Assembly: GCF_038002165.1 (NCBI RefSeq)
Contig: NZ_JBBOBR010000001.1
Location: 1,550,001 to 1,614,000 of the forward strand
DNA from: Cytobacillus sp. FSL H8-0458
GTDB taxonomy: Bacteria; Bacillota; Bacilli; Bacillales; Cytobacillaceae
DNA length: 64,000 nt
Reading direction: 5' to 3'
Part shown: piece after piece, positions 8,132 through 17,037 of the stretch
Layout of the letters: every line of letters begins with the position of its first letter
Numbering within the stretch: position 1 is the first letter of the stretch
Notes under the pieces: generated by a model
Told to the model about the DNA's origin: nothing
Database searches by the model: none
The model's input: the letters and a program-made list of their open reading frames with translations, nothing else
Made by a program: the position numbers and the translations under genes

Positions 8132-9255
8132 AGGAAATGATTGAAGAGTTTAGACCCGCATTAGAGATGGTATTTACTCATCTTCACAAACATCCGGAAG
8201 TCAGCTGGAGGGAATATAAGACAACCGAATACCTGCAGAAATTTCTGGAGTGCCGGGGATTCAAAGTTCAGCTGTTTGGGGATTGCCCCGGTTTAGTTGT
8301 TGAAGTGGGGGAAGGGAGTCCGTGTGTTGCGCTGAGAGCGGATATGGACGCACTTTGGCAGGAGGTGGACGGCAAGTTTCAGGCGAATCATTCCTGCGGC
8401 CATGATGCCCACATGACGATGGGGGTCGGGGCGATGCTGCTGCTTCAAAAAACAGGATTCCCTAAAAAAGGAAAGTTGAAATTCATCTTTCAGCCGGCTG
8501 AAGAAAAGGGCGCCGGTGCTCTGAAAATGATTGAGCATGGCGTGCTGGATGATGTGGATTACCTGTATGGTGTACATCTTAGACCCATCCAGGAAATTAG
8601 AGACGGGGAAGCATCGGGAGCCATTTACCATGGTGCCGCAAGATTTCTGACCGGGGAAATTATCGGGGAAGACGCCCATGGCGCACGTCCGCATCTTGGC
8701 CAGAATGCCATCGAGATTGGCGCTTCCTTTATTCATGAAATCAAAAATATTCATTTGGATCCAATGGTTCCCCATACGGCTAAGATGACAAAGTTTCATG
8801 CGGGCAGTGACTCAGGCAATATCATACCAGGAAAAGCTTCCTTCAGTTTAGACCTGAGAGCTCAAACCAATGAAGTGATCAACGCACTGTCTGAAAAAAT
8901 TGAAACGATCACGGAGTATTTATCCAACCTCTATGGAGTCAGGATTACACTTGAGACGAAAGCGAATGTGGCAGCAGCTGAAGTAGATGAAGAAGCGCAG
9001 TATTTACTTGAAAAGGCCATAATCGATGTTCTCGGAGCCGGCCAGTTAAGGGAGCCTATCGTGACTTCCGGCGGGGAAGACTTCCATTTTTATACCCTGA
9101 AAAAGCCGAATATTAAGGCGACGATGCTCGGATTGGGCTGTGACCTGCAGCCGGGGCTGCATCATCCGGACATGACGTTCAATCGGGAAGCGATTTACAG
9201 AGGAGTGGAAATACTGGCCAGGGCGGTAATGGCCACTTTGGAAAAGGAGGAGTGA
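8128..9255 (+). CDS. M20-family amidohydrolase, probable N-acyl-L-amino acid deacylase
   Basis: A 375-residue M20 metallopeptidase. Metal-binding motifs are visible: the RADMDAL block, HSCGHDAHMT (about residues 88-97), QPAEEKGAGA (about 123) and the C-terminal SGGEDFHFY. The lid domain lies in the middle. The start is TTG behind GGGAGG and overlaps the regulator's stop codon. In the characterised D-to-L amino acid route of Geobacillus, an L-specific N-succinylamino acid desuccinylase of this family sits with a GNAT succinyltransferase and a racemase, exactly as here. An M20 enzyme alone could also be an aminoacylase or an AbgB-like enzyme. Confidence 0.85.
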   Translation: MKEMIEEFRPALEMVFTHLHKHPEVSWREYKTTEYLQKFLECRGFKVQLFGDCPGLVVEVGEGSPCVALRADMDALWQEVDGKFQANHSCGHDAHMTMGVGAMLLLQKTGFPKKGKLKFIFQPAEEKGAGALKMIEHGVLDDVDYLYGVHLRPIQEIRDGEASGAIYHGAARFLTGEIIGEDAHGARPHLGQNAIEIGASFIHEIKNIHLDPMVPHTAKMTKFHAGSDSGNIIPGKASFSLDLRAQTNEVINALSEKIETITEYLSNLYGVRITLETKANVAAAEVDEEAQYLLEKAIIDVLGAGQLREPIVTSGGEDFHFYTLKKPNIKATMLGLGCDLQPGLHHPDMTFNREAIYRGVEILARAVMATLEKEE

Positions 9256-9257
9256 TG

Positions 9258-10076
9258 ATGGCTGCTGTAACAATTGATTTGCGGGTATTAAAGACAGCAA
9301 GCGATATGTCTCTTATTCAAAAGCTGGAGGAGACAATCTGGAACATGGCTCCCCTGCCGGTTCATCAAACCATTACAGCTGCCCAGAACGGCGGGCTTCT
9401 CCTCGGGGCATTTATAGAAGAAGAACTGGTGGGGTTCAGCTACGGTTTTCCTGGTTTCAACAAGGGAAAAGGATATTTATGCTCTCATATGCTCGGCATT
9501 CATCCTGACCATCAGGATAAGGGTCTTGGCGCATTATTAAAGCAGAAGCAAAAGGAACTGGCCGCTGAGATGGGATATGACCTGATCACCTGGACGTTTG
9601 ATCCGCTTGAAAGCCGGAATGCTTACTTGAACCTGTCAAAGCTGAATGCGGTTTGCTCCACATATGTGGAGAATTGCTATGGAGATATGGATGACAATTT
9701 GAATCATGGACTGCCGACAGACCGGTTAAAGGTGGAATGGTGGATTACTAGTTCACATGTGGAGGAGCGAGTGAGTATTGAAACAGCTTTTGCCAAGGAT
9801 CCGTTTGATTGGGGAGTATCAGAGGACAACTTTCCTGTTTTATTAAATACGGAGTGGGAGGCTTGTGGCGGACCTGTGCTTGTTCCGATTCCGGCAAACT
9901 TTCAAGCTATTAAAAACCAAAATTTCGAGCTTGCGATGGACTGGCGCTTCAAAACCAGAGGGATTTTTCAGGCGTTATTTTCAAAAGGGTACGCCATGGC
10001 GGGTTTTCTAAAAAGTGCGGAAGGCCCGATACACTACTATGAATTAGTTCAAAGAGACGAGCTTAAACTCAACTAA
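9258..10076 (+). CDS. GNAT acyltransferase, candidate D-amino acid N-succinyltransferase
   Basis: About 272 residues with a GNAT acyl-CoA-binding signature (HPDHQDKGLGALLKQKQ, around residues 86-102) and a C-terminal extension. ATG 9258 sits seven bases after AAAGGAGG; ATG 9255 and GTG 9252 are possible alternatives. It follows the M20 gene directly and precedes the enolase-superfamily racemase by about 20 bp. In the Geobacillus pathway a GNAT enzyme succinylates D-amino acids before racemisation. The assignment of acyl group and substrate here rests on that gene order. Confidence 0.72.
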   Translation: MAAVTIDLRVLKTASDMSLIQKLEETIWNMAPLPVHQTITAAQNGGLLLGAFIEEELVGFSYGFPGFNKGKGYLCSHMLGIHPDHQDKGLGALLKQKQKELAAEMGYDLITWTFDPLESRNAYLNLSKLNAVCSTYVENCYGDMDDNLNHGLPTDRLKVEWWITSSHVEERVSIETAFAKDPFDWGVSEDNFPVLLNTEWEACGGPVLVPIPANFQAIKNQNFELAMDWRFKTRGIFQALFSKGYAMAGFLKSAEGPIHYYELVQRDELKLN

Positions 10077-10097
10077 CAGGAAAAGGCGGGAATGACT

Positions 10098-11228
10098 ATG
10101 AAAGTGACAGAAGTCGTATTGAGGCATATGAAAATGAGAATGAAAGCACCATTTACAACAAGCTTTGGCACATTTCAGGATAAAGAATTTCTTTTATTGG
10201 AAGCGAAGGATGAGAACGGTGTGAGCGGCTGGGGAGAATCAGTTGCCTTTCATTCACCATGGTATAACGAAGAAACGCTGAAAACGAACTGGCACATGCT
10301 TGAAGATTTCATTATTCCGAATCTATTAAACAAAGAAATGGAACACCCTGATGAAGTGTCGGAAACCCTCTCTTACATACGGAAAAACAATATGGCGAAA
10401 TCGGCATTTGAAGGGGCTGTTTGGGACTTATATGCCAAGCAGAAGGGGATTCCGCTGGCGAAGGCTCTTGGCGGGACAGCGAATGAGATTGAGGTTGGAA
10501 TCAGCATAGGGATTCAGGATCGTGTTGAGGACTTACTGAACCTGATTGCTGAATATGTAGAGGATGGCTACAAACGAATTAAAGTGAAAATCAAGCCGGG
10601 CTGGGATGTTGAGGTCATGAGGGAAGTGAGAAAGCATTTCCCGGATATAGCGCTTATGGCGGATGCAAACTCGGCCTACACACTTAAAGATATTGAACTG
10701 TTAAAACAGCTGGATGAATTTGATTTGATGATGATCGAGCAGCCGCTGGCATCTGATGACATTATTGACCATGCTGTCCTCCAGAGGGAACTTAAAACAC
10801 CGGTCTGCCTTGATGAAAGCATCCATTCCTATGAGGATGCCCGTAAGGCGATTGAACTTGGAAGCTGCAAAATTATTAATATTAAAATCGGCCGTGTCGG
10901 GGGCTTAACAGAATCCAAAAAAATTCATGACCTCTGCCAGGAACGGGGCATCCCGGTATGGTGCGGAGGCATGCTGGAATCCGGCATCGGCAGGGCGCAC
11001 AATATTGCCTTAACCACACTATCAAACTTTATTATGCCAGGGGACACAGCTGCATCATCCCGCTATTGGGAGAAGGATCTGATTGAACCTGAAGTAACCG
11101 TTGAAGATGGAATGATCAAGGTTCCTGAAATATCCGGACTCGGGTATGAACCGAGTTATGAAACTATTAGGGAGTTTACTGTTTTTGAAAAGAGATTTGC
11201 GTTGGAGGAGCTAAGTAAACAAGCGTGA
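10098..11228 (+). CDS. N-acylamino acid racemase / o-succinylbenzoate synthase-like (enolase superfamily)
   Basis: A 376-residue muconate-lactonizing-subgroup enzyme. Expected active-site signatures are present: KxK in [10 protein letters not shown] (about residues 157-166), the three metal ligands in [15 protein letters not shown] and CLDESI, and the second base in [10 protein letters not shown] (about 263). Family members perform o-succinylbenzoate synthesis, N-succinylamino acid racemisation or both. No menaquinone genes are nearby, while an M20 hydrolase and a GNAT are, so the racemase role is favoured. ATG 10098 is chosen over 10092, which would be too close to the AGGCGG ribosome site. 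Confidence 0.85.
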   Translation: MKVTEVVLRHMKMRMKAPFTTSFGTFQDKEFLLLEAKDENGVSGWGESVAFHSPWYNEETLKTNWHMLEDFIIPNLLNKEMEHPDEVSETLSYIRKNNMAKSAFEGAVWDLYAKQKGIPLAKALGGTANEIEVGISIGIQDRVEDLLNLIAEYVEDGYKRIKVKIKPGWDVEVMREVRKHFPDIALMADANSAYTLKDIELLKQLDEFDLMMIEQPLASDDIIDHAVLQRELKTPVCLDESIHSYEDARKAIELGSCKIINIKIGRVGGLTESKKIHDLCQERGIPVWCGGMLESGIGRAHNIALTTLSNFIMPGDTAASSRYWEKDLIEPEVTVEDGMIKVPEISGLGYEPSYETIREFTVFEKRFALEELSKQA

Positions 11229-11289
11229 GAGGCGCTCAACACTTGGAATAGTACTACTCAAGTCGAATAACCAATCATGAATGTCACTC

Positions 11290-11320
11290 AGAGAGAGAGA
11301 GGATTCTCTCTTTCTCTTTT
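11290..11320 (+). terminator. Probable terminator or attenuator before ykvI-like gene
   Basis: A purine run (GAGAGAGAGAG) is followed by TTCTCTCTTTCTCTTTT, which can fold into a GA/TC stem ending in T. It separates the racemase gene from the downstream transporter and may be read through. Confidence 0.4.
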
Positions 11321-11365
11321 AAACAAAGTTGTCAAAAAATTCAAATATTAAAAGGGGGAATCAGT

Positions 11366-12451
11366 TTGAAAAAGAGTATTCAGATTGCCGGGGCCTTTAT
11401 TGGGGTCATTGTCGGAGCAGGCTTTGCTTCGGGGCAGGAGATATTGCAGTTTTTTACGGGCTTTGGCTGGATGGGAATTGCCGGAGGTGTGCTCGCGACT
11501 ATTTTCTTTGCTTTTCTCGGCATGAATTTAACGCAGCTTGGCAGCCGACTGCAGACAGATTCCCATAAAGATGTGATTTACCATATTTGCGGAAAGTATC
11601 TTGGGATGGCAGTTGATTTTATCATTACATTCTTCCTTTTTGGGGTGGCCGCTGTCATGCTTGCCGGCTCGGGATCGATCTTCGAAGAGCAGTTCGGCAT
11701 CCCGAGCATGGCCGGGAATATCATTATGGCTGTGTTAACGATCCTGACTGTATGTCTGAACATCCAAAAAGTCATTTCGATTATCAGCCTGGTGACTCCA
11801 TTTCTTCTGATCATGGTGGTTATCATTAGCGGTTACGCTCTAAGCACGATGGGGCTGGATTTCTCGGAAATTCAGAAATTGGCGGAAAGCCAAACGCCAG
11901 CTGCGTCCAATTGGTTTATGGGCGGATTGCTATATGTTTCTTATAATATCGCGGCTGGTGCAGCCATGCTTGCTGTCATGGGTGGCACTACAAAAGATGA
12001 AAAGCAGGCTGGCTTGGGCGGCATCCTGGGCGGTGTTGGACTGGGTGTCCTGATTTTACTGATCAATGTAGCCATGCTGGTCAAAATGGATGTGGTTGAA
12101 GGATCCCCAATGCCGATCCTTGCCCTTGCAAATGAAGTCTCGCCGGCATTTGGATTGTTAATGTTCGCAGTCCTGCTGGGCATGATCTACAACACAGCTG
12201 TTGGGATGCTGTATGCCTTCACTGCAAGGATTGTAAAAAGAGAGAATCCTAAATTCAATATCTTCGCTGTATTATTTGGAGCTGCCGCTTTTGGCGCCAG
12301 TTTCATCGGCTTCATCACTTTGGTTGGAACGGTTTATCCTTTAATGGGGTACTTAGGATTTACTTTGATTGCGGCGATTGTGTTTACATGGTTTAAGGGG
12401 AAAAGGAAGGCTGTTGAGAGGATTGGAAGCGGGGTTGTTTTAAAACAGTAG
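11366..12451 (+). CDS. YkvI-family membrane transporter
   Basis: A 361-residue protein with about ten membrane helices, beginning with an unwound-helix style motif GAFIGVIVGAGFASGQE (residues 9-25), as in the APC/LeuT-like fold of the YkvI family. The start is TTG behind AAAGGGGG. The gene follows the D-amino acid style cluster, and transport of an amino acid or related compound is likely, but the substrate is unknown. It ends in an 11-bp hairpin. Confidence 0.82.
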   Translation: MKKSIQIAGAFIGVIVGAGFASGQEILQFFTGFGWMGIAGGVLATIFFAFLGMNLTQLGSRLQTDSHKDVIYHICGKYLGMAVDFIITFFLFGVAAVMLAGSGSIFEEQFGIPSMAGNIIMAVLTILTVCLNIQKVISIISLVTPFLLIMVVIISGYALSTMGLDFSEIQKLAESQTPAASNWFMGGLLYVSYNIAAGAAMLAVMGGTTKDEKQAGLGGILGGVGLGVLILLINVAMLVKMDVVEGSPMPILALANEVSPAFGLLMFAVLLGMIYNTAVGMLYAFTARIVKRENPKFNIFAVLFGAAAFGASFIGFITLVGTVYPLMGYLGFTLIAAIVFTWFKGKRKAVERIGSGVVLKQ

Positions 12452-12463
12452 GAACTCTTCTTT

Positions 12464-12494
12464 AGAAAGCTCAGTTCTCCTGAGCTTTCTTTAC
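12464..12494 (+). terminator. Terminator after ykvI-like gene
   Basis: Perfect 11-bp stem (12464-12474 with 12480-12490), five-base loop, weak T tract. It lies between convergent genes. Confidence 0.6.
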
Positions 12495-12524
12495 ATTCTC
12501 AAAATCCATATTGCAGCGCATCTT

Positions 12525-13871
12525 TTAGATATAAGAATTGGCTAACGTACGAATCCCATCCCCGATCTTCTTCACCCCAACCGCAATTTTCCTGTCATCC
12601 ACCTGTGACACGCTTATCCGGATACGGTTTTCCTGCCTGTACTCAGGGAGGTACATACCTATTGCATCCTGAACCAATACATTTTTCTTTTGAAGATATT
12701 CCACAAGATGCTTTGCTTTTAATCTGCCCGGAAGCTCAATTGTCGAATAAAATCCCGAATCCCCGCCAGTAAAAGCAGCACCAGGAGGCAAATGCTCCAG
12801 GTACGCCTTTTTGAGAATGGTGCCTTTCTTTTTGTATTGCCGCCGGAGTTTTTCAATATGGGCTTTAAACATGCCGCTGCTCAAATAAATCTCAAGTGCA
12901 CCTTGTGTGAGGACTGGTGTATGGACGTCCGCTGCAAATTTGGCTTGTGTAAAGCTTTTCATTAAGGCTTCCGGAAGAACGGCCAATCCTAATCGAAGCC
13001 CTGGCAGCAAAACTTTCGAGAAGCTTTTTGTGTAAATGACTCTTCCGGAGGGGGCGTAGGCAAACATGGGGTCTGCTTTTTTCCTGGTATCAAGATCCCC
13101 CATATAGTCATCCTCAATAATGTAGACATCATATTTTTGAGCGAGCTCGACAATCTGCTTTTTTTTCTGGTTGGAGTAGCTGCAGCCTGTCGGGTTCTGG
13201 AATCTGGATACTGTGTAGAAAAACTTGACGCTTCTTTCTCTGAAGATCTTTTCTAAGTAATTAAGATCTATGCCCTTCTGGTTCACCGCTATGCCGATTG
13301 GCTTCAAGCCACGCGTTTTAATGGAATCTATGAAACTGAAGTGGGTTGGCTGTTCAACGCAAATCTCTTTTTTATTATTGGGAAAAGGCAATGAGATCAA
13401 GAGATCCAAAGCCTGCTGGGATCCTGATACAACAGCAATTCTTTCAGACGGGGCGAAAACTTGCAGAGTTTGAAGCTGAGATGAAAGCTGATGCCGAAGA
13501 CTCGCCAAGCCGAGGGGATGGGAATACTGAAACATTTCCTCTTTATAAAGCTCGATGGCCTGGTTCATGCAATGCTGATAATCACGGTATGGCATCCTGC
13601 TTTTATCAGGTCCTGCCGAGACAAAGTCTATTTTCATTTGAGTTTGTTTTTGGGGCATATCTGTGCCAACTGCAAAATAGCCGCTTTTTGGCACAGAGTA
13701 AATCAGATGTGCCTTTTCCAATTCACTGTAAGCTTTCATCACAGTATTGATGCTGCAGTTAAATTCTTTAGCAAACCTGCGGATGGAAGGGAGCTTTTCT
13801 CCTGCTTTCAAGCGTTCATCCTTCAATCTGGATTGGATTTCTTCTATGATTTCATCATATTTATTGCCCAT
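12525..13871 (-). CDS. MocR-type regulator (GntR HTH fused to aminotransferase fold)
   Basis: A 448-residue fusion. Residues about 1-70 are a GntR winged helix (KLPSIRRFAKEFNCSINTV), and the remainder is a class I aminotransferase-like domain with the PLP lysine in TKSFSKVLLPGLRLG (about residue 290). MocR regulators bind PLP or PLP-amino acid adducts and often control a divergent gene. The divergent neighbour is the class D beta-lactamase gene 145 bp away, and the shared spacer could hold both promoters. Functional linkage with the lactamase is not established; vitamin B6, GABA or amino-acid control are the usual MocR roles. Confidence 0.85.
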   Translation of the reverse strand: MGNKYDEIIEEIQSRLKDERLKAGEKLPSIRRFAKEFNCSINTVMKAYSELEKAHLIYSVPKSGYFAVGTDMPQKQTQMKIDFVSAGPDKSRMPYRDYQHCMNQAIELYKEEMFQYSHPLGLASLRHQLSSQLQTLQVFAPSERIAVVSGSQQALDLLISLPFPNNKKEICVEQPTHFSFIDSIKTRGLKPIGIAVNQKGIDLNYLEKIFRERSVKFFYTVSRFQNPTGCSYSNQKKKQIVELAQKYDVYIIEDDYMGDLDTRKKADPMFAYAPSGRVIYTKSFSKVLLPGLRLGLAVLPEALMKSFTQAKFAADVHTPVLTQGALEIYLSSGMFKAHIEKLRRQYKKKGTILKKAYLEHLPPGAAFTGGDSGFYSTIELPGRLKAKHLVEYLQKKNVLVQDAIGMYLPEYRQENRIRISVSQVDDRKIAVGVKKIGDGIRTLANSYI

Positions 13872-14016
13872 TATTTTACTCCTCTCAGGGAATCTGTATG
13901 GGTACAGACAGCCAAAATATTACTTTTCTGTGTCTATCATGCTGTTTATAGTATAAGGGACAAATATGGAGCAGGCATCATGACGGAAATCCTATTTTAT
14001 GAAGGAGGAAGAGAAG

Positions 14017-14811
14017 ATGAGGTGGATGAAGAGAGCGGGAATTGCCGTTTTTGCCCTGTTATTGCTGATAACAGGTACAGGTGCTGAGGCATTAGGCGGA
14101 AAAGAAAGCAAGAAAGAGCTGCAGATTGAAGAAGCTTTTGCAGGAAAAGAGGTCACTATGGTCCTCAAAAATCTTAAGAATGACAAGGTTTATGTCTATA
14201 ACAAAGAGAGGAGCAAAGAAAGACTGACGCCAGAGTCAACCTTTAAAGTCGCCAATGCCTTAATCGGGCTTGAAACTGCCGCTGTAAGAGATGAGTACGA
14301 GGTGAAAAGGTGGGATGGGACTGAAAGGGAATTCGAAAGCTGGAACAGGGATCATTCGCTTGCTTCTGCGATGAGGGAATCTGCTATCTGGTTTTACCAG
14401 GACCTTGCAAGGACGATTGGTGAAAAGAATATGAAAGAGTACGTTTCAATGATCGATTATGGCAACCATGATATTTCCGGTGGGATTGATGCGTTTTGGC
14501 TGGACAGCAGCCTGAGAATATCCGCAGCAGAGCAAGCTGATTTTATCGAAAAGCTTGTGGAGGAGAAGCTGCCTTTAACTGAAAAAAATCAAAAAACAGT
14601 CAAACGAATGATGATTCAGGATGAACAGGATCACTTCATTTTACATGGCAAAACAGGGACAAGGCTCTCTGACAGGGGACTTGGCTGGTATGTTGGTTTT
14701 ATTGAAACAGAGAAGGGCACATGGGTGTTTGCTGTGAATATCGATGGATCAGGCACTGAGGCAAAGAATATTGCTCTGGAAGTATTGAAGGAGGAAAAAA
14801 TAATTAAATAG
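14017..14811 (+). CDS. Class D beta-lactamase (Gram-positive OXA-like)
   Basis: A 264-residue secreted serine hydrolase. A signal peptide precedes EALGG. Class D motifs are in order: STFK (serine near residue 75, carbamylatable lysine three later), the YGN triad in MIDYGNHDISGG (about 147) and KTGT (about 211), followed by GWYVGF. Class D enzymes of bacilli (YbxI/BSD/BPU type) are known to hydrolyse penicillins. ATG 14017 follows AAGGAGGA at eight bases and is preferred over the upstream ATG 13999. A perfect hairpin follows the stop. Activity against particular drugs cannot be judged from sequence. Confidence 0.88.
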   Translation: MRWMKRAGIAVFALLLLITGTGAEALGGKESKKELQIEEAFAGKEVTMVLKNLKNDKVYVYNKERSKERLTPESTFKVANALIGLETAAVRDEYEVKRWDGTEREFESWNRDHSLASAMRESAIWFYQDLARTIGEKNMKEYVSMIDYGNHDISGGIDAFWLDSSLRISAAEQADFIEKLVEEKLPLTEKNQKTVKRMMIQDEQDHFILHGKTGTRLSDRGLGWYVGFIETEKGTWVFAVNIDGSGTEAKNIALEVLKEEKIIK

Positions 14812-14830
14812 AAGGTACCTTGTTCAGCAA

Positions 14831-14858
14831 GGGAAACCATGTCTATGGTTTCCCTATT
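14831..14858 (+). terminator. Terminator after beta-lactamase gene
   Basis: Perfect 10-bp stem GGGAAACCAT/ATGGTTTCCC (14831-14840 with 14845-14854), four-base loop. The T tract is weak; it lies between converging genes. Confidence 0.6.
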
Positions 14859-15321
14859 ACTGAATCTCAGCCACAAATGTATAAGAAATTTCGCCGTTTT
14901 TCCATTCCGCTAAGACTTCATAAATATATTTACCCTTATCTGCAGGCACAGTTATTTGATCATCCTCCAGCTTGATTTCTTTTTCTTTACCTGTTTCTTT
15001 CCATAGGTATACTTTCATTACTGGATCATCTTCAATTTTAACTTTGACTTTCTGGTCCGGTTTCACACGAATTGGTTTAAGATGTTCTGCCATCTGATTC
15101 GGTGATGCGTGATCTGTTGTCACTGTTTCCGTTTCAAGGCCTTTTTTTCTGACCCACCGATAGCCTCCTTTTTCAATTGAATATTCTGAGCCGTTAACTT
15201 CAACAGCTGCCGTCTTCTCTGGCGGAAATTCAGCTTGGTCCACCGATTTATCTGTACATCCAAGCAGTAAGCTGGCAGAAAGAATTACTATTATTCGTGC
15301 TAACTTTATACCCTTCATCAT
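14857..15321 (-). CDS. Small lipoprotein of unknown function
   Basis: A 154-residue exported lipoprotein: a basic start (MMKGIKLARI), a hydrophobic stretch and the lipobox LLLGC at about residues 18-22. The mature part is charged and lacks recognisable domains. The start follows AAGGCGGGTGG. It is convergent with the beta-lactamase gene and divergent from ridA. No function is proposed. Confidence 0.75.
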   Translation of the reverse strand: MMKGIKLARIIVILSASLLLGCTDKSVDQAEFPPEKTAAVEVNGSEYSIEKGGYRWVRKKGLETETVTTDHASPNQMAEHLKPIRVKPDQKVKVKIEDDPVMKVYLWKETGKEKEIKLEDDQITVPADKGKYIYEVLAEWKNGEISYTFVAEIQ

Positions 15322-15429
15322 GCCACCCGCCTTTTAAGCAGTTTGTTAAAAACAGTTTAACTAAAAAAGGAAACTTTATATATAAGTGGAATTAAAATAA
15401 TAATTGCCAGAGGAAAGGAATTTAAGAAA

Positions 15430-15846
15430 ATGAAGAAAATCTCATTAATACATTCGCCGGTTTTACCTGCCGTTGACTATGCTTACGCCTCCCATGTCCC
15501 TGCAGGAATGGATTTTTACTTTATGGCTGGGGCGTGTCCTCTTGATCAAGAGGGGAAAGTGCCTGAGGGAACCGGATATGAAGAACAGGCCAAGCTTTGC
15601 GTGGAAAACCTGAAAGCAGCCTTACAGGAGTGTGGCGCTGAATTAAAGGATGTGGCTTATACAAGAGTTCTCGTTGCATCTTCTGACCAGTCAGATTTGG
15701 TGGCCGTTTGGCAGGCAGTTAGAGAAGAATTTGGTTCACATGATGTTCCAAGTACATTGTCCGGGGTCACTGTTTTGGGTTATAACGGCCAATTAGTTGA
15801 GATAGAAGCGGTTGCTGCATTAGCTCCAAACGCAAACAAATCATAA
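15430..15846 (+). CDS. RidA-family (YjgF/UK114) protein
   Basis: A 138-residue single-domain protein with the Rid pattern: GACPLDQEGKVP, repeated EEQAKLCVENLKAAL, and VASSDQSDLVAVW and a C-terminal VEIEAVAAL strand. Rid proteins deaminate reactive enamine/imine intermediates or act as related hydrolases. The conserved arginine of canonical RidA is not evident in the usual PxR-type position, so this may be one of the other Rid subgroups. It stands alone, followed by a good terminator. Confidence 0.85.
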   Translation: MKKISLIHSPVLPAVDYAYASHVPAGMDFYFMAGACPLDQEGKVPEGTGYEEQAKLCVENLKAALQECGAELKDVAYTRVLVASSDQSDLVAVWQAVREEFGSHDVPSTLSGVTVLGYNGQLVEIEAVAALAPNANKS

Positions 15847-15856
15847 CAATAAAACT

Positions 15857-15890
15857 GGACCCTTCTGCAAAAGCAGTCGGGTCCTTCTTT
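15857..15890 (+). terminator. Terminator after ridA-like gene
   Basis: GGACCC (15857-15862) pairs with GGGTCC (15879-15884), an inner CTGC/GCAG stem with AAAA loop, then TTCTTT. Confidence 0.85.
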
Positions 15891-15984
15891 AGAACCAGCA
15901 GTTGTTCTTAAACAAGAAGGATTTTGTTTAAAGGGTGTTTAATATTTATTGAGTGAAAAAGAAAGAACTAAGAGGGAGAAGCGA

Positions 15985-16836
15985 ATGAAAGCAGACTTAA
16001 CAGAGTTAGATCAATTGGATATTCCCGGCCTGATAGATTTATCGGAATCAGTTGGATGGGATTATGATGAATTTGAAGTAAGAACACTTTTGGAATCCGG
16101 GAGAGTTTTCGGTCATAAGAATTCTGCAGGGAGTATTGTATCCAGTTCAGCCATAATTCCCTATGACACTAAACTGGCGTCGATTGGCATGGTTATTGTC
16201 CATGAAGAATTCAGGGGACTAGGGCTCGCAATGGAAGCAATCCGGAAGTGTGCAGAAAGTATTAATGGGGATAGGTCGCTAATGCTCATTGCAACGAAGG
16301 AAGGAATGCCCCTTTATGAAAAAATGGGCTTTAAAACTGTGGACTATATAAGTAAATTTCTTTGTGATCAATTCGTCCCGGTAAAAATACAGAAACATGA
16401 TGGGCTTTTCATTGAAGACTTTAATCAGTCTGATTTTGCTCAACTTGTTGATTTGGACGGAGCTGCCTTTGGAGATAGGCGAAGCGTTTTTCTCCGCAAT
16501 AGGATCAGCCAGTCCAAACAATGTCTTGTTGTTAAAAATAATAATGGTGAAATCATTGGATATGGATTATCCATCCAGGGGCCAGTCAACTTAATACTGG
16601 GACCCATTGCAGCAGCTGATCCAGATACAGCTGCTTTAATCGCAGAAAAATTGGCTTTACATCATAAAGGGAAGCTCAGAATTGATGTTCCAGAAGGAAG
16701 AGCGGATTTTATGTCCTATCTGGAGAGAAGCGGTTTTGTTAAAACAAATACTCCTCCAGTCATGATGAAAAATCCAGCAGCTATGCCACAGAGGGACAAT
16801 TCCTTATATGCAATTGCTTCGCAGGCTTTTGGATAG
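15985..16836 (+). CDS. GNAT acetyltransferase with tandem domains
   Basis: About 283 residues. The N-terminal half has a GNAT signature (VHEEFRGLGLAMEAIRKC, about residues 73-90), and the C-terminal half resembles the second domain of YitH/HolE-type acetyltransferases (Acetyltransf_18-like). ATG 15985 is supported by GAGGGAG at 15972-15978 rather than the far upstream TTG at 15949. Substrate unknown. Monocistronic. Confidence 0.82.
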   Translation: MKADLTELDQLDIPGLIDLSESVGWDYDEFEVRTLLESGRVFGHKNSAGSIVSSSAIIPYDTKLASIGMVIVHEEFRGLGLAMEAIRKCAESINGDRSLMLIATKEGMPLYEKMGFKTVDYISKFLCDQFVPVKIQKHDGLFIEDFNQSDFAQLVDLDGAAFGDRRSVFLRNRISQSKQCLVVKNNNGEIIGYGLSIQGPVNLILGPIAAADPDTAALIAEKLALHHKGKLRIDVPEGRADFMSYLERSGFVKTNTPPVMMKNPAAMPQRDNSLYAIASQAFG

Positions 16837-16975
16837 GGGAATGATGAAATTGGCTATACGCAAATAAAATATTTTATCTGAAAGTAAATTTGGTCTATCC
16901 GAGAGTAAATGATACTGACACCTTAATAATTCTTAAATTGTTTCCTGAAAAGCGGCTGCGGGAAGTCCAAATATC

Positions 16976-17012
16976 AAAAAAACGGCTCAAATTCACAATT
17001 TAAGCCGTTTTT
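16976..17012. terminator. Bidirectional terminator
   Basis: An 11-bp stem with one mismatch (16983-16993 with 16997-17007), loop CAC, flanked by an A run on the left and a T run on the right. It can serve both converging genes. Confidence 0.85.
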
Positions 17013-17037
17013 CTATGTAATTATCTTTAATTAACGC

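Noticed and set aside
13491-14087. 198-codon plus-strand frame across the MocR gene 5' region
   Set aside because: Antisense to a clear MocR coding sequence and overlapping the lactamase start; no domain or ribosome-site support.
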